Assembly (NCBI RefSeq): GCF_002920915.1
Contig: NZ_PQVF01000012.1
Location: 80,766-144,765 of the forward strand
Origin: Solitalea longa
GTDB lineage: Bacteria > Bacteroidota > Bacteroidia > Sphingobacteriales > Sphingobacteriaceae
Reading direction: 5' to 3'
Length of the DNA stretch: 64,000 bases
The position numbers and the translations under genes were made by a program. The notes under the pieces were generated by a model. That model was given only the letters and a program-made list of their open reading frames with translations, searched no databases and was not told where the DNA came from. The first letter of the stretch is position 1, and every line of letters begins with the position of its first letter. Shown piece by piece: positions 1 to 8,427 of the stretch.

Positions 1-384
1 TTTCAATTGCTCCCAGTTGCGTTTTACTTCCTCCTCGTCCTTTACGGTAACATCGCCATAAATATGGGGGTGACGAGAAATGATCTTGTCGCAAATGCCA
101 TTTAAAACGTCGGTAATAGTAAAGTCATTGGTTTCAGAAGCGATCTTTGCATAAAAAACCAGGTGAAGCATGATATCGCCCAGCTCTTTCTTAACCTCTT
201 CCATATCCTTATCTAAAATGGCGTCGGCCAATTCATAAACCTCTTCGATGGTTAAATGACGCAAACTTTCATGCGTTTGTTTCATATCCCATGGGCAACC
301 TGCGCGAAGGTCATCCATAATGGTTAATAATCGCTGAAAAGCTTCCTGAGGGTTATAGGTGGTGATTTTACGATCGTCGAGCAT
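1..384 (-). CDS. mazG: MazG nucleoside triphosphate pyrophosphohydrolase, partial
   Basis: All-alpha NTP pyrophosphohydrolase of the MazG family, which hydrolyses (d)NTPs to monophosphates and PPi in the cytoplasm and clears non-canonical nucleotides. The 128 codons seen run from an ATG at 384 leftwards off the window edge, so the C-terminal part is missing. The N-terminus shows the family signature CPWD followed by TH.SL..L..E, then the metal-binding acidic pattern EEVYEL and KKELGDIMLHLVFYA, which together form the EExxE...ExxD site. No stop occurs in the visible frame. Upstream lies a repeat-rich spacer rather than another gene. The family call is secure; bacterial full-length MazG is usually about 260 residues, so roughly half is present. 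Confidence 0.93.
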   Translation of the reverse strand, partial: MLDDRKITTYNPQEAFQRLLTIMDDLRAGCPWDMKQTHESLRHLTIEEVYELADAILDKDMEEVKKELGDIMLHLVFYAKIASETNDFTITDVLNGICDKIISRHPHIYGDVTVKDEEEVKRNWEQLK

Positions 385-735
385 GGAATAAAGTTAAAAG
401 TTAGAAGGACAAAGGTAGAAGTTAGAAGAAGAATTTTAGAATTGGGATTTTGGATTTTAGAAGAAAGAAGGTAGAAAACTGTGAAACTCCGTGTTACTCT
501 GTGGTTAATTAAAGTACAAAGTAAGAAGTACAAAATACAAGTTTAGAATGGGTGATTTTAGATTTTAGAAGAAGGCTGGGAGAATAACTGTGACACTCCG
601 TGTAACTCTGTGGTTAAATAAAGTACAAAGTAAGAAGTACAATTTTAGAATGAAGATTTTGGATTTTAGAAATAGTAGTTCTGTAGTGAGTTTTTTTATA
701 CTTCTACAATCGTAAGTCTAAAATCTAACTTCAAT
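385..735. repeat. AT-rich intergenic repeat block (AGAAGTAC/GATTTTAGA family)
   Basis: A 351-bp spacer without a credible gene. It is built from recurring words such as GTTAGAAG, AAAGTACAAAGTAAGAAGTAC, GATTTTAGAAG and AACTCTGTGGTTAA; the unit with TGTGACACTCCGTGTAACTCTGTGG occurs twice (around 479-510 and 589-618). The right end carries the complementary words (CTACAATCGTAAGTCTAAAATCTAACTTC, 704-732), so the block is an imperfect inverted repeat. The same vocabulary recurs at 10024-10166 and 30804-31003. A possible short reading frame on the minus strand here is a by-product of the repeats. Confidence 0.6.
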
Positions 736-897
736 CTATTCTTCCGGATCAACTAAATGATAACTGCCGTTTTCACGAGGAATATCTCTAACATCATCAA
801 AGCAAAAATATTGACCCTGAAAATAGAACATCGGTAATTGAAGTAACAATTGATGAAAAAAACGGCTGTTTTCAATTTCAAATTGTGGCTTTTCCAT
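736..897 (-). CDS. Small hypothetical protein (53 aa)
   Basis: A 53-residue frame from ATG at 897 to TAG at 736. The product begins MEKPQFEIENSRFFHQLLLQ and ends with VRDIPRENGSYHLVDPEE; it is rich in aromatic residues (FFHQLLLQLPMFYFQGQYFCFDD) and acidic at its C-terminus. There is no signal peptide or transmembrane segment. Codon use looks ordinary, unlike the repeat DNA that flanks it on the left. The 217 bp upstream (898-1114) are very AT-rich and could hold divergent promoters for this gene and the acetyltransferase gene. I do not recognise the family and suggest no function. Confidence 0.5.
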   Translation of the reverse strand: MEKPQFEIENSRFFHQLLLQLPMFYFQGQYFCFDDVRDIPRENGSYHLVDPEE

Positions 898-1114
898 GTG
901 AGTTTTTGCGATTTGATTTAATAATACAAATATAAATAGTTTGAAATTTTTTCAAAATAATATTTCATATTTTTTTAAAAATGCAAATTATTGTTTTTTA
1001 TTATAACATAATTGCAAACTATTGGAATGTTTTAACTCTTAGGTGTATAAGTCTAATTTTACAATTTGTTTAAAAAAATTTTAGCTAACCAGTAATTATA
1101 ACCCTCTTAAAATT

Positions 1115-1726
1115 ATGCTTTCATTTTATGAACTAACTGATACGGAAGGCCTTGATTTTGAAAAGGCAATGGAGATTTATACAGAAGCCTTTCCGGCGCA
1201 TGAGCGTCCTTCAATTGCTATTATCAAAAACCGGATAAGATCAGGAGCAGAGCAGTTGATAATTGGTAAGCAGGGCGATGATGTAGGCCTAATGGCCTTG
1301 CTATGGAAACTTCAGGGTACACGTTTTATTTTGCTTGATTTTTTGGCAACTGCTGCTACCTACCGAGGCACAGGTATTGGCGGCAAGTTCATGGAATTTA
1401 TTAAGGATTGGATAATACACCAAAATGAAAACTTGCTGTTTGAAGTAGAACATCCTGATTTCGGCGAAAACACGGAGCAGCGAATAAAGCGAATAAGGTT
1501 TTATGACAAGTACGGAGCCTATACTATCAAGGAGGTGATTTATTACTTACCGGATATGGAAGGAGGAGAGCCTAAAGAAATGCTTATCATGACCATTCCT
1601 GCCATTGATTTAGACCGTAATGAGTTAAAGCAGGTAGTAAAAGCCATCTACGAACAACTATACGGACTTAATGAGGAGGATGAACCGTTTAAAAGGTTTT
1701 TAAGGAATTTAGATCTTAGATTTTAG
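1115..1726 (+). CDS. GNAT family N-acetyltransferase
   Basis: A 203-residue cytoplasmic protein with the GCN5-related acetyltransferase fold, transferring an acetyl group from acetyl-CoA to an unknown amine. Motif A is clear at residues 76-95: DFLATAATYRGTGIGGKFM, with the pyrophosphate-binding loop YRGTGIGG at 83-90. A following RIRFYDKYGAYTI segment matches the usual motif B region, where a Tyr often serves as general acid. The last six codons (NLDLRF) and the stop fall in the left arm of the inverted repeat that encloses the next gene, so the C-terminal end may have been reshaped by that element. Substrate cannot be told from sequence. Confidence 0.88.
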   Translation: MLSFYELTDTEGLDFEKAMEIYTEAFPAHERPSIAIIKNRIRSGAEQLIIGKQGDDVGLMALLWKLQGTRFILLDFLATAATYRGTGIGGKFMEFIKDWIIHQNENLLFEVEHPDFGENTEQRIKRIRFYDKYGAYTIKEVIYYLPDMEGGEPKEMLIMTIPAIDLDRNELKQVVKAIYEQLYGLNEEDEPFKRFLRNLDLRF

Positions 1727-2185
1727 AGTTACGAACTGGTCGGTATTTAGAAGATGTTTCAATCATTTAGATTCCGTTTTGCTGAGTTTATAGAAGAAAC
1801 AAAGATTGCCGTAAGTTCATTGGCTTCTTTCTTTAGTTCAGCCAGCTGAATTGGTTTTAAAATATTGGCTTCCTCCAATAATTCTAGCCAAAAAAGACAT
1901 TCATCACTTTCTTCTTCAACAGTTTTGAGCTTATTAATGAAATCTTTGGATGATTTTGCTCTACAAGCAGATCGATAATTTGCTCCAACTGAGGTTCCTG
2001 ATCTTAATAGTTGATTTCCTAAAACATTTGCAACCTGAGTATTGGGCAAGTGGTTTACCAAATTAATAATTCTTAGTCCAAAATGCTTGGTTCTGTTTTT
2101 CAATTCAATGGTGTTCATAGATTGTTAGGTAGAACACTAAAGTAAAAATTCCCAAGCGATAATCTAAAATCGTAAATCTAAATTC
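1705..2185. repeat. Inverted-repeat-bounded segment carrying an S23-type gene
   Basis: Two 23-nt arms, 1705-1727 and 2163-2185, are inverted copies matching at about 20 of 23 positions (left starts GAATTTAGATCTTAGATTTT; the reverse complement of the right starts GAATTTAGATTTACGATTTT). The left arm contains the stop of the acetyltransferase gene, and the right arm ends on the first base of the mnmD stop anticodon triplet, so the segment fits exactly between two convergent genes. Inside lies only the four-helix-bundle gene. The arm sequence belongs to the same GATTTTAGA vocabulary as the empty intergenic repeats elsewhere in the window. Confidence 0.55.
1759..2118 (-). CDS. Four-helix bundle protein (S23 / 23S rRNA intervening-sequence family)
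   Basis: A 119-residue all-helical protein of the family first known from the intervening sequences of 23S rRNA genes (S23, TIGR02436-like). Diagnostic stretches are the N-terminal helix MNTIELKNRTKHFGLRIINL, the central LLRSGTSVGANYRSACRAKS, the acidic helix KTVEEESDECLFWLELLEEA and the final KKEANELTAIFVSSINSAKR. Related small proteins (for example Avd of diversity-generating retroelements) bind nucleic acid through a basic surface; that role is known for relatives and only inferred here. No rRNA or reverse transcriptase gene is nearby. The gene stands alone inside an inverted-repeat-bounded segment between two convergent genes. Confidence 0.88.
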   Translation of the reverse strand: MNTIELKNRTKHFGLRIINLVNHLPNTQVANVLGNQLLRSGTSVGANYRSACRAKSSKDFINKLKTVEEESDECLFWLELLEEANILKPIQLAELKKEANELTAIFVSSINSAKRNLND

Positions 2186-2871
2186 TACAATTTCTTGGCT
2201 CTCAGCATTTCCCGTTTTCCGGCTGCTCCTTTAGGTTTTTCGATGGTAAAGCCCAATGCTTTTAAGATCCTTTTAAGATTGCCGGTGATGCTGTAGGTGA
2301 CAAATAATCCGCCAGGTTTTAAGAACGAGCAAACATGTTCAATGGTTTCTTTTGACCACATTTCGGGTTGAATAAGAGGGGCAAAAGCATCGTAATAAAT
2401 AATATCGAAAATTGGCTCAAGGTGGGCTTCCATAACAGGTTTTTGCTCCATTTGAAGACGAGTCAATTCGCTGAGCTCAATGGGTTGTCCTTCAATTAAA
2501 TCAGGGTACCTTGTCGAGTATCGTTGCCATATTGCTTTGTTCGAGATAAATGGCTCAAAATCTATCTCATTGATCACATCGGGTTTCACCGGAAAGGCCT
2601 CTATGCCAACATAGTTCAGTTTTAATTTTTCTTTCTCGCAATAATCCGCAGTAACCAAAAAGTTAAGACCTGTTCCAAAACCAACCTCCAGAATGGTTAT
2701 TTCTTCAAAATTGCTGATCGTTCTGAAATACATCAGTCCGGTTTCCAAAAAAACATGTTTAGCCTCTTGCAGTGCACCGTTTACCGAATGGTAAGTTTGC
2801 ATCAGGTCCTGCTGTAAAAGGGTAAAACTTCCGTCGGCGGTTTTTAATAACTGAACGTTGCTGAATTGCAT
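2185..2871 (-). CDS. mnmD: tRNA (mnm5s2U34) methyltransferase, stand-alone MnmD
   Basis: A 228-residue SAM-dependent methyltransferase that would convert nm5(s2)U at the wobble position of tRNA to mnm5(s2)U. The SAM-binding loop LEVGFGTGLN lies at residues 61-70, and the DUF752/MnmD catalytic signature IIYYDAFAPLIQPEMW begins at 158. The C-terminal segment PGGLFVTYSITGNLKRILKALGF and the ending GKREMLRAKKL match the MnmD family pattern of a short C-terminus. In Enterobacteria this domain is fused to the MnmC oxidase; here it is single, as in many other bacteria. The start ATG at 2871 is well placed for full motif coverage. Its stop abuts the right arm of the neighbouring inverted repeat. Confidence 0.92.
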   Translation of the reverse strand: MQFSNVQLLKTADGSFTLLQQDLMQTYHSVNGALQEAKHVFLETGLMYFRTISNFEEITILEVGFGTGLNFLVTADYCEKEKLKLNYVGIEAFPVKPDVINEIDFEPFISNKAIWQRYSTRYPDLIEGQPIELSELTRLQMEQKPVMEAHLEPIFDIIYYDAFAPLIQPEMWSKETIEHVCSFLKPGGLFVTYSITGNLKRILKALGFTIEKPKGAAGKREMLRAKKL

Positions 2872-3050
2872 GGGAACTAATTGAATTATCCTGCGAAATT
2901 AAGGCAAAAAAAGTTGACTGTCTATTGAACAATGTTTTTAGCTTATGGACAATGCAAAGTTTTCAGTACGAAAGATTTGAAAAAGGATGATATGAATGGT
3001 TTACCCGAGCATAAATCTTTAATTTTAAACGAATAGTCAATAAATGAACC

Positions 3051-3398
3051 ATGGCTTACAATGAACTTTTGGCTAACCGGGTACGGGAAGCGCTGATTGA
3101 TTTCCCTGACGTTGAAGAAAAGAAAATGTTCAAAGGCATCACTTTTATGGTGGACGGTAAAATGTGCGTCAGCGTTTCGGGCGATGAGTTAATGTGTCGT
3201 GTTGACCCTATGCTTACAGATGAGATTTTAGAGCGAAACGGCTGCCGGGCCATGATCCATAGCGGTAAAATAATGAAAGGATTTGTGTATGTAGATCAAT
3301 CGGTGTTGAAGAACACTGCTGAGTTTGACTATTTTATCAACCTTTGCAAAGCATATAATAAAGTTGCAAAAGCTGCTAAGTCAAAGAAAAAAGCCTGA
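3051..3398 (+). CDS. TfoX/Sxy N-terminal domain protein
   Basis: A 115-residue protein consisting of the TfoX N-terminal domain alone. Typical features are the start LLANRVREALIDFPDVEEKKMFKGITFMVDGKMCVSVSGDELMCRV, in which MFKGITFMVDGKM matches the family's M.GG..F...GK.F core, and the later GRAMIHSG-like segment RAMIHSGKIMKGFVYVD. The tail KVAKAAKSKKKA is lysine-rich. TfoX in gamma-proteobacteria activates competence genes, but single-domain members in Bacteroidota have no proven role, so no regulatory function is claimed. The gene stands alone ahead of valS, separated by 130 bp with a promoter-like box. Confidence 0.85.
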   Translation: MAYNELLANRVREALIDFPDVEEKKMFKGITFMVDGKMCVSVSGDELMCRVDPMLTDEILERNGCRAMIHSGKIMKGFVYVDQSVLKNTAEFDYFINLCKAYNKVAKAAKSKKKA

Positions 3399-3460
3399 AT
3401 TCGAACACTTTTTCTTCGCTAAATCTTTGTAAGCGTATCAATCATCTGTAGCTAATTTCC

Positions 3461-3468
3461 TATTTTTG
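3461..3468 (+). promoter_or_regulatory. Candidate -7 box (TATTTTTG) of valS
   Basis: TATTTTTG matches the Bacteroidota -7 consensus TAnnTTTG. It lies 60 bp ahead of the ATG at 3529 and overlaps a TTG that could otherwise be taken as an upstream start, which is an argument for the downstream ATG. A clear -33 TTTG at the normal distance is not visible (the nearest, 3426-3429, is about 31 bp upstream). Confidence 0.4.
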
Positions 3469-3528
3469 CAGACTTTTGATTACACCCATTATCAGTGTAA
3501 TCGTAAATTAAATCGGTTTAATCCTATT

Positions 3529-6150
3529 ATGTCAATATCAAAAACATACAATCCACGCGAAACGGAAGATAAGTGGTACAGCTACTGGTTAGAGAAGAAG
3601 TTTTTTAAATCTGTTCCAGATGAGCGTGAGCCTTATACCATTGTAATCCCTCCACCAAACGTTACCGGAGTGTTGCACATGGGCCACATGCTGAACAATA
3701 CCATTCAGGATGTTTTAGTGCGCAGAGCTCGTATGCAAAATAAAAATGCCTGCTGGGTTCCGGGTACCGACCATGCTTCTATTGCAACGGAGGCAAAAGT
3801 GGTTGCTATGTTAAAAGAACAAGGCATTAATAAAAAAGATCTTTCGCGCGAGGAGTTTTTGACATATGCCTGGGAATGGAAAGAAAAATACGGGGGAATT
3901 ATTCTCGATCAGTTGAAGAAACTGGGTGCTTCATGTGATTGGGACCGTACCAGTTTCACCATGGATGCTCCGTTATCGGAAGCAGTTATTGATACGTTCA
4001 TTCATTTATATAAAAAAGGATGGATATACCGTGGCGTGCGTATGGTCAATTGGGATCCGCAAGGTAAAACCGCGGTATCTGATGAAGAAGTGATCCGCAA
4101 AGAAGTAAATCAGAAATTATACTATATCAAATACAAAGTTTCGGGTGAAGATGGTTATGTTATGATCGCCACTACTCGTCCGGAAACCATTATGGCCGAT
4201 ACGGCTGTTTGTATCAATCCTAACGATGAGCGCTTTACCCATTTACATGGTAAAAAAGTGTTTGTACCGTTGATCAACCGTGAGATTCCAATCATTTTAG
4301 ATGAATACGTTGATATGGAGTTTGGTACAGGCTGCTTGAAAGTAACGCCAGCACACGATTTGAACGATTATGAGCTGGGGGTAAAACACAAACTTCCTGT
4401 TATCGATATTTTAAATGACGACGGAACCCTAAATGAAAAAGCCGAGATTTTAGTAGGAGAGGACCGTTTCATTGCACGTAAGAAAATTTCCAAACAGCTC
4501 GAAGAAGCTGGTCAGTTAGAGAAAGTGGAAGATTACAAAAGTCAGGTTGGTTTTTCGGAACGAACTGATGCGGTAATTGAGCCAAAGCTTTCATTACAGT
4601 GGTTCTGTAAAATGAGTGAACTTTCACAGCCTGCTTTAGAAGTGGTGTTAATCGGAGAAGTTCAACTGATCCCTGATAAGTTCATCAACACCTACCGTCA
4701 CTGGATGGAGAATGTGAAAGACTGGTGTATTTCTCGCCAGTTATGGTGGGGGCAGCGTATTCCGGCTTGGTATAATGAGAATGGGGAATTTGTAGTTGCT
4801 AAAACACTTGATGTAGCGGTTGAGGAATTCAAAAAAGCAAACCAATCAGCTAGTGGTATTGCTCAGGATGAAGATGTGGTGGATACCTGGTTCTCATCTT
4901 GGTTATGGCCAATTTCAGTATTTGACCCTACTGTTTTCGGTAACCCAGAAAGTGCCGGCAATGCTGATCTTCAATATTATTATCCAACTAATGATCTGGT
5001 AACGGCTCCTGAAATCCTTTTCTTCTGGGTTGCACGTATGATCATGGCGGGGAAAGAGTTTAAAGGAGAAGTGCCTTTTAAAAATGTGTATCTAACAGGT
5101 ATTGTACGTGATAAACTGGGACGTAAAATGTCTAAGTCGTTGGGTAACTCACCCGATCCTTTAGACCTGATCGAAAAATACGGAGCTGATGGCGTACGTG
5201 TTGGTATGTTATTATCATCACCAGCAGGTAACGACCTTATGTTCGACGAAGCTTATTGTGAACAAGGAAGAAACTTCGCCAATAAAGTTTGGAATGCCTT
5301 CCGTTTGGTAAAAGGCTGGGAAGTTAAAGAAGGTGGCGATGATAACAATGAAATTGCCATTGCCTGGTTCGAAAATAAATTTAACGCGTCACTTGCCGAG
5401 ATCGAAGAGCATTTCAACGCTTTCCGCTTGTCGGATGCGTTGATGAGTACCTATAAATTGGTATGGGATGATTTCTGTGCCTGGTATTTGGAGATGATCA
5501 AACCGGTTTATGGCCAGCCAATTGACCGTGAAACGTATAATGCTACTATCGAGATCTTCGAGCGAATTTTAAAGCTTGTGCATCCGTTTATGCCATTCTT
5601 ATCAGAAGAATTATGGCATGAGATCGCTGAGCGTTCGGAGATGGATTGCATTATAGTTTCTCATTATCCAAAATCAGTTCCTGCGGATGCCAAGGCATTA
5701 AAAGCAATGGATGCTGTTTTGAATGTGATCTCACAGGTTCGAAATATCCGCAACTCAAAACAAATCAGTCCGAAAGAGGCATTGCCTTTGGCGGTTAAAA
5801 TTAATAGTGATGTTCATTATCAGTCGTATGTTGGCTTAATTGCTAAGCTAGCAAACACGTCATCAATTGATTTTGTGACGGAGAAGGTAGCTGGAGCGGG
5901 TTTCTTAATTGGTACCGATGAGTTTTTTGTTGATCTGGGTTCAAACATCGACGTAGAGGCAGAACGCGAGCGTATTGCCAAAGAATTGGATTATCTGAAA
6001 GGGTTCCTGAAATCTGTTGATGCTAAATTAAGCAACGAACGCTTTGTTCAAAATGCAAAACCAGAGATCATTCAGAATGAACGCAATAAAAAAGCCGATG
6101 CGGAATCGAAAATAAAGGCTTTGGAAGAAAGTCTGGCCACATTAGCCTAA
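3529..6150 (+). CDS. valS: Valine--tRNA ligase
   Basis: Class I aminoacyl-tRNA synthetase charging tRNA-Val with valine; cytoplasmic and essential. From the ATG at 3529 it has 873 residues. The HIGH-type motif is HMGH at residues 50-53 (within [15 protein letters not shown]), the KMSKS loop is at 533-537, and the editing (CP1) domain lies between them with [13 protein letters not shown]. The C-terminal end [21 protein letters not shown]... is the usual ValS coiled coil. The frame is open further upstream to a TTG at 3466, giving a 21-residue extension, but that stretch overlaps a -7 box and lacks family resemblance, whereas [20 protein letters not shown] is a normal ValS N-terminus. Confidence 0.97.
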   Translation: MSISKTYNPRETEDKWYSYWLEKKFFKSVPDEREPYTIVIPPPNVTGVLHMGHMLNNTIQDVLVRRARMQNKNACWVPGTDHASIATEAKVVAMLKEQGINKKDLSREEFLTYAWEWKEKYGGIILDQLKKLGASCDWDRTSFTMDAPLSEAVIDTFIHLYKKGWIYRGVRMVNWDPQGKTAVSDEEVIRKEVNQKLYYIKYKVSGEDGYVMIATTRPETIMADTAVCINPNDERFTHLHGKKVFVPLINREIPIILDEYVDMEFGTGCLKVTPAHDLNDYELGVKHKLPVIDILNDDGTLNEKAEILVGEDRFIARKKISKQLEEAGQLEKVEDYKSQVGFSERTDAVIEPKLSLQWFCKMSELSQPALEVVLIGEVQLIPDKFINTYRHWMENVKDWCISRQLWWGQRIPAWYNENGEFVVAKTLDVAVEEFKKANQSASGIAQDEDVVDTWFSSWLWPISVFDPTVFGNPESAGNADLQYYYPTNDLVTAPEILFFWVARMIMAGKEFKGEVPFKNVYLTGIVRDKLGRKMSKSLGNSPDPLDLIEKYGADGVRVGMLLSSPAGNDLMFDEAYCEQGRNFANKVWNAFRLVKGWEVKEGGDDNNEIAIAWFENKFNASLAEIEEHFNAFRLSDALMSTYKLVWDDFCAWYLEMIKPVYGQPIDRETYNATIEIFERILKLVHPFMPFLSEELWHEIAERSEMDCIIVSHYPKSVPADAKALKAMDAVLNVISQVRNIRNSKQISPKEALPLAVKINSDVHYQSYVGLIAKLANTSSIDFVTEKVAGAGFLIGTDEFFVDLGSNIDVEAERERIAKELDYLKGFLKSVDAKLSNERFVQNAKPEIIQNERNKKADAESKIKALEESLATLA

Positions 6151-6172
6151 TATTCAGATATTATTAAATATT

Positions 6173-6204
6173 GAAACAGGCCATCTCTTTTGATGGCCTG
6201 TTTC
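6173..6204. terminator. Bidirectional hairpin terminator after valS
   Basis: A perfect 13-bp stem, GAAACAGGCCATC (6173-6185) and GATGGCCTGTTTC (6192-6204), with a 6-nt loop TCTTTT. It lies 22 bp after the valS stop and between valS and a convergent gene, so it probably serves both; the U-tract is weak (AGTTT) on the + strand. Confidence 0.8.
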
Positions 6205-6282
6205 AGTTTAAAAGAAAGAAATCATTAATTGTGGATTTCTGTTCCTGATCCTTAGTCTTCGTTTAGGTAGTCGACTGCAGAT

Positions 6283-6798
6283 CTATAGTGAAGCTCTCAC
6301 CTCATCCGGCATTGTTTTTCTCAGGGTTCTAACCTCATTCATATCGCCATCAGCCATTCGTAACACCACATATCCTTTATCGTTTTCTAAATTTACCATC
6401 CAAACATTCGCACCACCTTGTTTAATATTTATGGCTCTGTTAACAGCATATGCTTTGTATTTGCTTTTTACCTGCGATAAAAGATCAGAAGGAAGGTTTT
6501 TCTCAAATCCATAAAGGACATGATAAATGATCTGACCTTTTTTAGTGTACAAAATATGATTGCGAATATCATCCATCATAAAATTAACCAGGTAACGATT
6601 GTTGCTTTCAAACCATCTAACACTAGTGGCTCCTTTAAATGCAGTATTAAAAGAGGTAAACACCTTTTGATTGGTAATGGTGCTCTTAGCACTTTCGGTA
6701 ATAGTAATTTCAGGTAGCTGAACCTGAGCCAAAGCAGTTCCTGCCATAAAAAGTGTTATTACAAATCCGGCAGTTAGAGAGATAAATTCCTTTTTCAT
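6283..6798 (-). CDS. Exported PepSY-like (DUF2874-like) hypothetical protein
   Basis: A 171-residue protein with a Sec signal peptide (MKKEFISLTAGFVITLFMAGTALAQ) and so probably periplasmic. The mature part contains FNTAFKGATSVRWFESNNRYLVNFMMDD, resembling the 'F...yp.a..v.W...' start of PepSY-like DUF2874 domains common in Bacteroidota, followed by a second half-domain LLSQVKSKYKAYAVNRAINIKQGGANVWMVNLEN with the same layout. These proteins are thought to bind peptide or inhibit proteases, but no function is established for this one. It stands alone on the minus strand. The assignment is from pattern resemblance, not from a conserved catalytic residue. Confidence 0.65.
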   Translation of the reverse strand: MKKEFISLTAGFVITLFMAGTALAQVQLPEITITESAKSTITNQKVFTSFNTAFKGATSVRWFESNNRYLVNFMMDDIRNHILYTKKGQIIYHVLYGFEKNLPSDLLSQVKSKYKAYAVNRAINIKQGGANVWMVNLENDKGYVVLRMADGDMNEVRTLRKTMPDEVRASL

Positions 6799-7173
6799 GA
6801 TTTAGTAGTTTTAGTGTTGTAGACAAGTGCTTTATAAATTATTTAAGCGCTTGTGTTTGTTCAGTTTTATTTTTAAAAGAGATAGTTTGATAAGGATGAA
6901 TTTATACAAAGCCTTGTTTTTCAGATGTTTATTTATGTATCAAAGAGATGGAGTTTAATGTATCAAAGTGGTGTTATTGTATTATCGGGGATACATAAAC
7001 TCATTGAAGTTTTTACATGATTTTTGCAGATATCTTTAGGAAAGGCTGCTTTTAGTAGATTGTTTGGTAGTGTTAGGCTATTGATATTTAAACAGCTATT
7101 TTATTTGGTCATACGTAACTCTTTTATTTACATCTTTATTGTTACCCAAAACGCATCTTATAAAATCAAAGCT
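6799..7173. promoter_or_regulatory. Divergent promoter region with repeated TATGTATC boxes
   Basis: Between two divergent genes. ATGTATCAAAG occurs twice as a direct repeat (6935-6945 and 6958-6968, 23 bp apart), and TTTATGTATC (6933-6942) has a perfect inverted partner GATACATAAA at 6990-6999. An ATTTTTGCAGA word (7020-7030) is shared with the valS promoter box and may mark the -7 region of the + strand gene. A reading frame that begins at 7024 ahead of the lipoprotein has no signal sequence of its own and is not taken as coding. Confidence 0.35.
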
Positions 7174-7659
7174 ATGAACAAGTATTTTTTTATTATTCCA
7201 ATCGTGGTATTATTGGTTGGATGTCAGTCGAACCAAAAAGAAAAAGCTGCAGAAAAAGCTGCAGACAGTATAGCGGCAAGCACAGATTCACTCGATTTTG
7301 ATTCAACAGATGCAGCAGATGCTAAGCCGGTAAAACGACTGGCAGCTGCATATCATGGTACTTTGCCCTGTGCCGATTGTGGAGGAATTACCACGGAATT
7401 ATCATTATATGAAGATAATACGTATGAACTTTCAGAAGTTTACCAAGGGAAGGGCGATGGAAAACCTTTTTTATCTAGGGGAAATTATACTACTGATAAA
7501 GGATTTGAAAATGATGATAAAGCGGTTCTTTATGTTTTGGATTACGATAGGCAAGGACACGAACGTTACTTTTTGAAAAGCAATAGTGAGCTTATCATGC
7601 TCGACAGGACAGGAAAACGGATCAAATCAGTACATAATTATACATTAGTAAAGAAGTGA
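7174..7659 (+). CDS. NlpE-like (copper resistance NlpE N-terminal) lipoprotein
   Basis: A 161-residue lipoprotein from the ATG at 7174. The signal peptide MNKYFFIIPIVVLLVGCQSN contains a lipobox LVGC with acylated Cys at residue 17. After an acidic, Ala-rich linker comes the NlpE N-terminal beta-barrel domain: YHGTLPCADCGGITTELSLYEDNTYEL, with the family's CxxC motif (CADC) and GxYxxxxG-like strand SRGNYTTDKG. In E. coli NlpE is an outer-membrane lipoprotein that signals envelope stress or copper surface sensing through Cpx; the sensing role is not shown for Bacteroidota homologues. The frame is open back to 7024, but the lipobox fixes the start. A hairpin terminator follows. Confidence 0.82.
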   Translation: MNKYFFIIPIVVLLVGCQSNQKEKAAEKAADSIAASTDSLDFDSTDAADAKPVKRLAAAYHGTLPCADCGGITTELSLYEDNTYELSEVYQGKGDGKPFLSRGNYTTDKGFENDDKAVLYVLDYDRQGHERYFLKSNSELIMLDRTGKRIKSVHNYTLVKK

Positions 7660-7689
7660 TCATGAAACAGTTAGTTTGAAATAAAAAGA

Positions 7690-7720
7690 ATAAGGCTGTC
7701 GGAGATTCCGGCAGCCTTAT
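7690..7720. terminator. Bidirectional hairpin terminator
   Basis: ATAAGGCTGTCGGA (7690-7703) and TCCGGCAGCCTTAT (7707-7720) pair with one G-U wobble around a 3-nt loop. It sits between the convergent NlpE-like and Ala/Lys-rich genes, with AAAA on one side and a short run of A/T on the other, and suits both directions. Confidence 0.8.
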
Positions 7721-7748
7721 AAAACAATTAACCAAATAAGTATTTACA

Positions 7749-8171
7749 CTAATTTTTCTTTGCAGGAGCAGCTTGATTGGCTTTGTAGCGCATATCAGGG
7801 GTTCCATCTTTTTTAACAGGACCAGTTGTTTTCGCAGCTTCCTGATTGGCTTTATAGCGCATGTCAGGAGTGCCGTCTTTCTTTACAGGTGCTGCAGCAG
7901 TAGTTGTTTTTGTTGTCTCGGTGGCTTTTACTTTACTAACGTTTTTTGTGTCAGCAGAGGCATGCTTAGCAGAAGCTTTCGCAGCTTTAGCATCAGTTGA
8001 TGCCTGTTTAGTAGTTGCATTGGCTGTTGCTTTAGCATCTGTTGAAACATGCTTAGCAGTAGTACTTGCAGCCTTAGCATCCTTTTTGGCCGTCGCAACA
8101 GGGGCTGTTTGGGCAAAGCTCAACGATGTACCTACAAATAAAGCGGCGGTAAATAATAATAGCTTTTTCAT
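7749..8171 (-). CDS. Secreted Ala/Lys/Thr-rich repeat protein with KDGTPDMRYKANQ motifs
   Basis: A 140-residue protein with a signal peptide (MKKLLLFTAALFVGTSLSFA). Residues about 25-95 are a low-complexity, probably helical or extended region of A, K, T, S and D built on ASTDAKA/HASADTK heptad-like repeats. The C-terminal part has two copies of PVKKDGTPDMRYKANQ separated by EAAKTTG. The composition recalls histone-H1-like or cell-wall-binding basic tails, but no enzyme domain is seen. Similar KDGTPDMRYK tags occur, to my knowledge, in small exported proteins of Sphingobacteriales without known function. Alone on its strand, ending at the shared terminator. Confidence 0.75.
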   Translation of the reverse strand: MKKLLLFTAALFVGTSLSFAQTAPVATAKKDAKAASTTAKHVSTDAKATANATTKQASTDAKAAKASAKHASADTKNVSKVKATETTKTTTAAAPVKKDGTPDMRYKANQEAAKTTGPVKKDGTPDMRYKANQAAPAKKN

Positions 8172-8427
8172 AATTTTTATCTTTTGTAAAGCCTAATATG
8201 GAAATAGAAAGTGAAGTATTGATGAAGTTTTTTAGTTAATAATTATGAATGAATTTTTTCAAAAGAATAAGTCTGATGCCTAATTAATTGGTTGGCAAAG
8301 TTTCTATAAGTGTCAATCATGTTACCTGTTAGGTGTGTTCAATGGAAGGAGGCAAGGAGTTACTTTTTGTTGCTCATAGATTCAATTTTTTCATTAATTA
8401 TTTCAATTAACAATCAAGTATGAGTTT

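Noticed and set aside
324..533. 69-codon minus-strand frame over the mazG start and repeat block
   Set aside because: It overlaps mazG in another frame and runs through repeat DNA; its composition follows the repeats.
1759..2118. Diversity-generating retroelement accessory (Avd)
   Set aside because: The fold is related, but there is no reverse transcriptase, template repeat or variable repeat in the surroundings.
3466..3528. Upstream TTG start of valS
   Set aside because: The stretch overlaps a -7 box and does not resemble ValS N-termini; the ATG at 3529 gives a normal protein.
7024..7173. N-terminal extension of the NlpE-like protein
   Set aside because: The lipobox near the ATG at 7174 requires that start; the extension would bury the signal peptide.
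7861..8196. Plus-strand frames opposite the Ala/Lys-rich gene
   Set aside because: They are mirror frames of a repetitive Ala/Lys/Thr coding sequence and lack any start signal or domain.
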